DNA of 10,347 nt from an uncultured Desulfobulbaceae bacterium (GTDB lineage Bacteria > Desulfobacterota > Desulfobulbia > Desulfobulbales > BM004): positions 1 through 10,347 of the forward strand of contig CAMYJP010000058.1 in assembly GCA_947258675.1 (NCBI GenBank), written 5' to 3'. Below the pieces are notes generated by a model that made no database searches, was not told the DNA's origin, and saw only the letters and a list, made by a program, of their open reading frames with translations. Positions 6,524 to 10,347 of the stretch are shown piece by piece (positions within the stretch are counted from its first letter, which is position 1; the number at the start of each line of letters is the position of its first letter). Both the position numbers and the translations under genes were made by a program.

Positions 6524-8422
6524 TCATGCAGGTTTTGGGTATCCCATGCCAGTCAGTGTTTCAGTGATTTCCTCCAGGATTACCGGATCATCAATGGTTG
6601 ACGGCATGCGGTATTCCTTACCATTTGCAATGGCGCGCATTGTACCGCGAAGAATTTTGCCGGAACGGGTCTTTGGCAACCTTTTGACAATGGCTGTTTC
6701 TTTATAGCAGGCAATAGGTCCGATCTGGCTCCTCACCATTTTTACAAGATCGGCTTTCAGTTCATCCGGATCCTGCTCAACCCCTGCTTTTAAGACCGCA
6801 AGGCCCACCGGCAATTGACCTTTGAGTTTATCATTAGTACCAAAAACAGCACATTCGGCAACACTTGGATGGGTAGCGACAACTTCTTCCATGGCTCCGG
6901 TTGACAACCGATGACCGGCGATATTTATTACGTCATCCATACGACCCATAACGAAGATATAACCATCCTCATCCTTGTATCCCCCATCACTGGTCTCATA
7001 ATAGCCATCAAATTTGGCCATGTACGATGAAATGAATTTTTCATCAGCCTGCCAAAGATTGGGAAGAGTACCTGGAGGCAATGGCAGTTTGACGACGACG
7101 TTGCCTTCTTCATGGGGTCCGACTTCTTTGCAGGAGTCATCCACAATACGGACATCATATCCGGGTACTGCGACAGTCGGCGATCCTGGTTTTATGGGCA
7201 TCTGCTCAATACCCATACAATTCGCTGCTATGGGCCAACCGGTTTCAGTCTGCCACCAGTGGTCTATTACCGGCCTTTTCAGAATTTTTGACGCCCAGTG
7301 ATAGGTGTCTGGATCAAGACGTTCTCCTGCTAAAAAGAGATATTTAAATTCGGCAAGATCATGTTTTTTCACATAATCTCCATCAGGATCCTCTTTCTTA
7401 ATGGCTCGAAAAGCTGTAGGTGCGGTAAAAAGCACTCTTACCCCGTGCTGTGAAATTACACGCCAGAAAGCACCCGGGTCCGGCGTTCCTATAGGCTTCC
7501 CCTCATAGATTATCGTAGTGCAACCCCTGAACAGTGGAGCATAAATTATGTAGGAATGACCCACAACCCACCCCACGTCCGATGCAGCCCAGAAAACGTC
7601 TCCTCCACGCACGTCATAAATGTTCTCCATACTCCAGTTCAAGGCAACAGCATGACCACCATTGTCACGGACGACCCCTTTCGGCATTCCCGTGGTTCCG
7701 GAAGTATAAAGAATATAAAGAGGATCAGTAGCCTTCACGGGAACACAGTCTGTCGGTTCCGCTTTGGCAATGAGATCCTGCCAGCTAAAATCACGTCCAT
7801 CAATTAAAGGGGCTTTCACCTGCTGCCGTTGGTAAATTACGACTTTTTCAGGTTTATGGGCGGCAATATCAATTGCTTTATCCAGTAATGGTTTATATTC
7901 CAGAAGCTTTTTCCCTTCAATGGCCCCGGAAGCAGATACAATAACTTTTGGTTTGGAATGATCTATTCTTATTGCCAACTCATTAGCAGCAAACCCTCCA
8001 AAAACTACGGAATGAACTGCACCAATCCGGGCACAGGCCAACATTGCGATTGCCGCCTGTGGGATCATTGGCATATAGATAATTACAGTATCACCCTTCT
8101 CAACGCCAAGTCCTCTTAAAACTCCGGCAAAATTGGCTGTCAGGTCACGGAGTTCCCGGTAGGTGAATTTTTCAATGGTATTAGTCACCGGACTGTCATA
8201 GATTATTGCGACCTGATCTCCTCTGCCGCGCTCCAGATGTCGGTCCACAGCATTAAAACAGGTATTCATCTCACCACCAGCAAACCACCGGTAGAATGGA
8301 GGATTCGAATCATCAAGCACCTTGTCCCATTTTCTGTGCCAATCAATACCTTCAGCAGCCTTTCCCCAGAAAAAATCGGGATCTTCGATACTCTTGTTAA
8401 ATATTTCCTCATACCTGCCCAT
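6524..8422 (-). CDS. prpE: Propionyl-CoA synthetase-type acyl-CoA ligase (AMP-forming)
   Basis: This 632-residue ANL-superfamily ligase activates a short fatty acid through an acyl-adenylate. FNAVDRHLERGRGDQVAIIYDSPVT (residues 56-80) and VVRDNGGHAVAL (250-261) are PrpE/ACSS3-like wording rather than typical Acs, so propionate is the likely preferred substrate; acetate remains possible. The AMP-binding core is YTSGTTGMPKG (239-249), followed by QTETGW (391-396), TSDGGY (477-482) and the hinge GRMDDVINIAGHR (493-505). The catalytic lysine is K589 in RSGKILRG (586-593), the site usually regulated by acylation. A strong AAGGAGG lies about 7 bp before the ATG. As first gene of the module, it feeds propionyl-CoA towards the mutase. 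The upstream region carries repeat elements that may control the operon. Confidence 0.92.
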   Translation of the reverse strand: MGRYEEIFNKSIEDPDFFWGKAAEGIDWHRKWDKVLDDSNPPFYRWFAGGEMNTCFNAVDRHLERGRGDQVAIIYDSPVTNTIEKFTYRELRDLTANFAGVLRGLGVEKGDTVIIYMPMIPQAAIAMLACARIGAVHSVVFGGFAANELAIRIDHSKPKVIVSASGAIEGKKLLEYKPLLDKAIDIAAHKPEKVVIYQRQQVKAPLIDGRDFSWQDLIAKAEPTDCVPVKATDPLYILYTSGTTGMPKGVVRDNGGHAVALNWSMENIYDVRGGDVFWAASDVGWVVGHSYIIYAPLFRGCTTIIYEGKPIGTPDPGAFWRVISQHGVRVLFTAPTAFRAIKKEDPDGDYVKKHDLAEFKYLFLAGERLDPDTYHWASKILKRPVIDHWWQTETGWPIAANCMGIEQMPIKPGSPTVAVPGYDVRIVDDSCKEVGPHEEGNVVVKLPLPPGTLPNLWQADEKFISSYMAKFDGYYETSDGGYKDEDGYIFVMGRMDDVINIAGHRLSTGAMEEVVATHPSVAECAVFGTNDKLKGQLPVGLAVLKAGVEQDPDELKADLVKMVRSQIGPIACYKETAIVKRLPKTRSGKILRGTMRAIANGKEYRMPSTIDDPVILEEITETLTGMGYPKPA

Positions 8423-8451
8423 CCTGTGCCTCCTTCGCTTGTTTGTATCCT

Positions 8452-8477
8452 CCCGGATAATTGTATACCCCGGATAA
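8452..8477 (-). promoter_or_regulatory. 10-bp direct repeat around a TATACA box upstream of prpE
   Basis: On the minus strand, ATTATCCGGG occurs at 8477-8468 and again at 8461-8452, a 16-bp period, with TATACA (8467-8462 region) between the two copies. TATACA could be a -10 element, but no good -35 is found 16-18 bp upstream, so an activator-dependent promoter or a repressor site are both possible. The element lies about 30 to 55 bp before the prpE start codon. The repeat is seen directly; its function is inferred. Confidence 0.4.
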
Positions 8478-8482
8478 TGTTT

Positions 8483-8498
8483 AGGTTACTAACAACCT
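8483..8498. promoter_or_regulatory. Short inverted repeat AGGTTACTAACAACCT upstream of prpE
   Basis: Arms AGGTT and AACCT are separated by 6 bp. The site lies just upstream (relative to prpE) of the 16-bp-period direct repeat, a position where a regulator could bind. The arms resemble those at 8915-8931 (AGGT/ACCT) although the spacing differs by 3 bp. Short arms make chance occurrence quite possible. Confidence 0.25.
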
Positions 8499-8669
8499 TT
8501 CATTTTTTGCTGAGAAATCAACGGATCTCCAGTATTTGTTCAATTACTGTAATTTCGTTCGAATTCTCCCAATGGTTAGGATCATAATAAACACCATGAG
8601 TTAACTATAAAATATACTATATTTATTTAAATAAACCATGAAAAACCAACCACACAAGCAATCGAGACC

Positions 8670-8684
8670 TACCACAATGTGGTA
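8670..8684. promoter_or_regulatory. Perfect 15-bp palindrome TACCACAATGTGGTA
   Basis: Two 7-bp arms, TACCACA and TGTGGTA, surround a single central A. It lies about 250 bp upstream of prpE and 600 bp upstream of the cytochrome gene. The odd-centred symmetrical form is typical of a dimeric regulator site, but I cannot assign it to a named regulator family. Confidence 0.4.
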
Positions 8685-8914
8685 CATAAATCAAGAGATA
8701 TTCTTTAGCCTTATGTGCTTATTTTAGTTTCCAAGATACGAGATGATTCCAATCTCTTTTACCTCTGTAAGAAGAGCGTGCACCAAAGTCAGAGTGCGTT
8801 ACATTTCAAAGAATAAACCAATTACTGCAAATAGCTTGCGAGGAAACAGCATTTGCTGGTTGGTATATTTTTACCTGCGGACTGACCTGCCTCTCCCCTT
8901 TCTCACCAGCACAT

Positions 8915-8931
8915 GAAGGTTGATTACCTTC
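8915..8931. repeat. Inverted repeat GAAGGT-N5-ACCTTC
   Basis: Perfect 6-bp arms flank TGATT. It is followed on the plus strand by GAAAAAGATA, not by a T run, so it is not an obvious terminator. It could be an operator or a weak hairpin in a long 5' region. Confidence 0.3.
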
Positions 8932-8952
8932 GAAAAAGATATTTACAATTCA

Positions 8953-8969
8953 TGCAATCACAAATTGCA
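8953..8969. repeat. Inverted repeat TGCAAT-N5-ATTGCA
   Basis: Perfect 6-bp arms surround CACAA, and a third TTGCA follows at about 8974-8977. It lies in the middle of the divergent region. Function is unknown, and in AT-rich DNA such a short repeat could be chance. Confidence 0.25.
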
Positions 8970-8984
8970 ATTTTGCACCAAATA

Positions 8985-9007
8985 ATTATTGAGACCGTTC
9001 TCATAAT
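8985..9007. repeat. Inverted repeat TGAGA-CCGT-TCTCA extended by ATTA/TAAT
   Basis: The 5-bp core arms around CCGT (8990-9003) extend by four more pairs (ATTA with TAAT) if T8989 is bulged, giving a nine-pair hairpin. There is no adjacent T run. It is a candidate operator or RNA hairpin upstream of the cytochrome gene. Confidence 0.3.
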
Positions 9008-9182
9008 ATGGTAATTATATTTATAATATTAACACTACATTTTCTAATCTAAAGACCATATCACCTTGCTGTAAAATATATCGATCAAATACCTCAAGAA
9101 TTTCGTACCCAAACTATTTGCTGAAGAGAATATTTATTTAATTGACAAAAATTGATTGTATTCGCAGCAAACGCCATTTGTC

Positions 9183-9211
9183 TTTATGGATTATTTCCCA
9201 GTATCCATAAA
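9183..9211. promoter_or_regulatory. Perfect 9-bp inverted repeat upstream of the cytochrome gene
   Basis: TTTATGGAT (9183-9191) and ATCCATAAA (9203-9211) are exact reverse complements around an 11-bp centre. This is the strongest inverted repeat in the divergent region. Its centre (9197) is about 70 bp before the transcription start predicted from the -10 at 9255-9260, a position common for activator sites. No T run follows on either strand, so a terminator is unlikely. Confidence 0.4.
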
Positions 9212-9231
9212 ACAATTTAAAACCTCTTATT

Positions 9232-9260
9232 TTCAAAAAGCCTTACTATCTTTGTAAAAT
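9232..9260 (+). promoter_or_regulatory. Candidate sigma-70-type promoter for the cytochrome gene
   Basis: TTCAAA (9232-9237) and TAAAAT (9255-9260) are 17 bp apart, matching 4/6 and 5/6 of the consensus. The predicted start, near 9267, would leave only about 23 bp of untranslated leader. The DNA is AT-rich here, so matches of this quality arise easily. Confidence 0.25.
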
Positions 9261-9289
9261 TATTTTGGGGTGGCATAGCTTTCCATAAC

Positions 9290-9601
9290 ATGTCCAGGTT
9301 AGCAAAAAAGCTCTTTGCAGGAATAGTTTTTTTGTTATTTACAGCTATCATTTTTTCTAGTTGTTCTTTGAATGGAAAATCTCTGTTCAAGAATGAAGGA
9401 TGCATTGAATGCCACAGATTTAAAGGAGAGGGAGGAATGATGGGCCCTGACCTGACCGCGGTTTCGGGGAGACGGAGTTCTGACTGGCTAGACCGGTATA
9501 TTTATGACCCTACCCAAGTCAATCCCGCCTCCAGGATGCCGTCATTTTCCTATCTCTCAAAATTCAAGAGGAAGGCCATTATCAGGTATCTCAAAGAATA
9601 A
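9290..9601 (+). CDS. Small monohaem cytochrome c lipoprotein
   Basis: This 103-residue protein begins with a lipoprotein signal peptide: basic MSRLAKK, a hydrophobic run at about 8-22, then IFSSC with C25 as the likely lipidated cysteine (Phe at -3 is a slightly unusual lipobox). A class I cytochrome c domain follows, with the haem motif CIECH (38-42) and the probable axial methionine M83 in SRMPSF. GPDLTAVSGRRSSDWL (52-67) is typical of small soluble-type c domains. The mature protein should be membrane-tethered in the periplasm and carry one haem. The frame is open further upstream, but the ATG at 9290 gives the best signal peptide. Its ribosome-binding site is poor: GGGGTGG lies about 16 bp before the ATG. 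A hydrogenase small subunit follows 287 bp later on the same strand, suggesting but not proving an electron-transfer partnership. Confidence 0.88.
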   Translation: MSRLAKKLFAGIVFLLFTAIIFSSCSLNGKSLFKNEGCIECHRFKGEGGMMGPDLTAVSGRRSSDWLDRYIYDPTQVNPASRMPSFSYLSKFKRKAIIRYLKE

Positions 9602-9634
9602 ACTCAACCACTAAGGGAATTGCTGACACCAACT

Positions 9635-9675
9635 CAGGTAATTAGAACTACAAAATACTCTTATTACTGTTTTTT
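9635..9675 (+). terminator. Candidate weak intrinsic terminator after the cytochrome gene
   Basis: CAGGTAATTAG (9635-9645) pairs with CTTATTACTG (9660-9669) with one mismatch and one bulged G around a 14-nt loop. It is followed at once by T6 (9670-9675). The stem is AU-rich and the loop large, so termination may be partial. It would separate the cytochrome transcript from the hydrogenase gene. Confidence 0.4.
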
Positions 9676-9793
9676 GCATTTCTACATCTTCTAAATATCA
9701 AGTCACGGAACGCATAACTTCCTGTAATAGCTTAAAGATTTTACTCTACAAAATGAATGGCTGTTCATGGAGGTTTCAGTTTGAAAATACAGG

Positions 9794-9823
9794 TTGATTT
9801 TTCAACTTATTGTTAGGCATACT
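9794..9823 (+). promoter_or_regulatory. Candidate promoter for the hydrogenase gene
   Basis: TTGATT (9794-9799) and CATACT (9818-9823), 18 bp apart, each match 4/6 of the sigma-70 consensus. The -35 overlaps a small inverted repeat GTTGA-TTTT-TCAAC (9793-9806) and lies within a larger TTGAAAA/TTTTCAA pair (9781-9805). No sigma-54 -24/-12 pair with correct spacing was found. Evidence is weak. Confidence 0.22.
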
Positions 9824-9888
9824 GCAAAGTGGTAGTGCATGTCGCTTTCGACGCTTCTTATTAACTTTTACCAAATGAGGAGAAAAGC

Positions 9889-10347
9889 ATGAAATGCGAA
9901 GAGTCTGACCTTTCATTTATACCTGGAGGCTATTCAAGGAGGGACTTTTTAAAAGTATGCACTGCAGCCGCAGTGTATATGGGCTTATCTGAGAGTTTCG
10001 GCCCTAAAATTGTCGAAGCTGCAACCAATGCTGCCAAACGACCGCCTGTGATCTGGCTTTCTGGGCAAGAATGCACCGGATGCACAGAAACTCTGCTCCG
10101 TGCCAGCCATCCCACTGTAGAACACCTGATTCTCGACCTGATTTCCCTGGATTATTCAGAGACGCTGAACACCGGCGCCGGTCATCAGGCAGAGGAATAC
10201 CGGGCAAAGTCAATTGCGGAAAATACCGGCAAGTTCATACTGGTCACAGAAGGCTCCATTCCAACAAAAGATGGTGGAATCTACTGTAAAGTGGCTGGAA
10301 AGCCGGTTCTTGAAATTTTAAAGGAGACAGCACCAAAAGCCGCGGCG
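9889..10347 (+). CDS. hynB: [NiFe] hydrogenase small subunit, N-terminal part (cut by window edge)
   Basis: The frame runs 153 codons to the right edge without a stop. A twin-arginine signal is clear: SRRDFLK at residues 16-22, then a hydrophobic stretch (about 23-36), so the mature enzyme acts outside the cytoplasmic membrane together with its large subunit. RPPVIWLSGQECTGCTE (51-67) holds C62 and C65, the first two ligands of the proximal [4Fe-4S] cluster. LILDLISLDYSETL (80-93), GHQAEEY (98-104) and VTEGSIPTKDGGIYC (119-133) are typical of group 1 small subunits. G64 sits where oxygen-tolerant membrane-bound enzymes have an extra cysteine, so this looks like the standard, oxygen-sensitive form. 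AGGAG precedes the ATG. The remaining cluster ligands and the large-subunit gene lie outside the window. The symbol depends on the naming scheme used (hynB/hydA/hyaA). Confidence 0.92.
   Translation, partial: MKCEESDLSFIPGGYSRRDFLKVCTAAAVYMGLSESFGPKIVEAATNAAKRPPVIWLSGQECTGCTETLLRASHPTVEHLILDLISLDYSETLNTGAGHQAEEYRAKSIAENTGKFILVTEGSIPTKDGGIYCKVAGKPVLEILKETAPKAAA

Larger units (their letters stand above)
8423..9289. other. 867-bp divergent intergenic region without a convincing gene
   Basis: The region separates minus-strand prpE from the plus-strand cytochrome gene. No frame on either strand gives a protein with recognisable motifs; the one longer plus-strand frame here (8237-8587) is antisense to prpE for most of its length. 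No tRNA-like or B12-riboswitch-like conserved box was seen. The sequence is AT-rich, especially around 8600-8640 and 9005-9060. It contains several separate short inverted repeats, listed individually. It should hold the promoters of both divergent units. Confidence 0.75.

Noticed and set aside
8237..8587. 116-codon plus-strand frame reaching from prpE into the intergenic region
   Set aside because: More than half is antisense to the prpE N-terminus, and the remainder has no family resemblance or good ribosome-binding site.
9271..9285. Possible sigma-54 element TGGCATAGCTTTCCA before the cytochrome gene
   Set aside because: The -12 GC is missing at the required spacing, and the site would be too close to the start codon.
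9217..9405. 62-codon minus-strand frame overlapping the cytochrome start
   Set aside because: Overlaps the signal peptide and haem region of a well-supported plus-strand gene and has no motifs.
9753..9797. Possible 14-codon leader peptide upstream of the hydrogenase
   Set aside because: No ribosome-binding site, no attenuator-like structure, and no informative codon run.
9930..10289. Minus- and plus-strand frames overlapping the hydrogenase gene
   Set aside because: The hydrogenase frame has a Tat signal and cluster motifs; the others are shadows.

Overview
The window looks like a chromosomal stretch from an anaerobic, moderately AT-rich Gram-negative bacterium, most likely a sulfate-reducing or related Desulfobacterota. 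That placement is inferred from gene content: a split methylmalonyl-CoA mutase beside MeaB and SucCD, a monohaem cytochrome c lipoprotein, and a Tat-exported [NiFe] hydrogenase small subunit. No rRNA, tRNA, transposase or CRISPR array is visible.

Minus strand, 8422 down to 523, is a methylmalonyl-CoA propionate module. In transcription order it holds a propionyl-CoA synthetase-type ligase (prpE), succinyl-CoA synthetase beta and alpha (sucC, sucD), the B12-binding small subunit of methylmalonyl-CoA mutase (mcmB), the G-protein chaperone MeaB, a 452-bp non-coding spacer, the catalytic large subunit (mcmA) and methylmalonyl-CoA epimerase (mce). The first five genes are packed with gaps of 4 to 30 bp. 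Together they activate propionate to propionyl-CoA and interconvert (S)- and (R)-methylmalonyl-CoA, succinyl-CoA and succinate, with ATP formed at SucCD. The carboxylation or transcarboxylation step and the succinate-to-oxaloacetate enzymes are not in the window. Downstream, 387 to the left edge, is the N-terminal part of a metallo-beta-lactamase-fold hydrolase with its own ribosome-binding site.

The spacer between meaB and mcmA carries the clearest non-coding structure: eight full 26-bp tandem repeats plus a broken ninth (2661-2877), with a short hairpin next to it and an eroded look-alike about 120 bp further on.

The 867-bp region 8423-9289 separates prpE (minus) from a divergent plus-strand pair and has no convincing gene. 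It contains several short inverted repeats and, next to prpE, a 10-bp direct repeat flanking a TATACA box.

Plus strand, 9290 to the right edge, has a small monohaem cytochrome c lipoprotein, a candidate terminator, and the first 153 codons of a Tat-exported [NiFe] hydrogenase small subunit cut by the window edge. I see no wholly new system. The items most worth checking are the tandem-repeat spacer, the prpE upstream region and the cytochrome/hydrogenase pairing.
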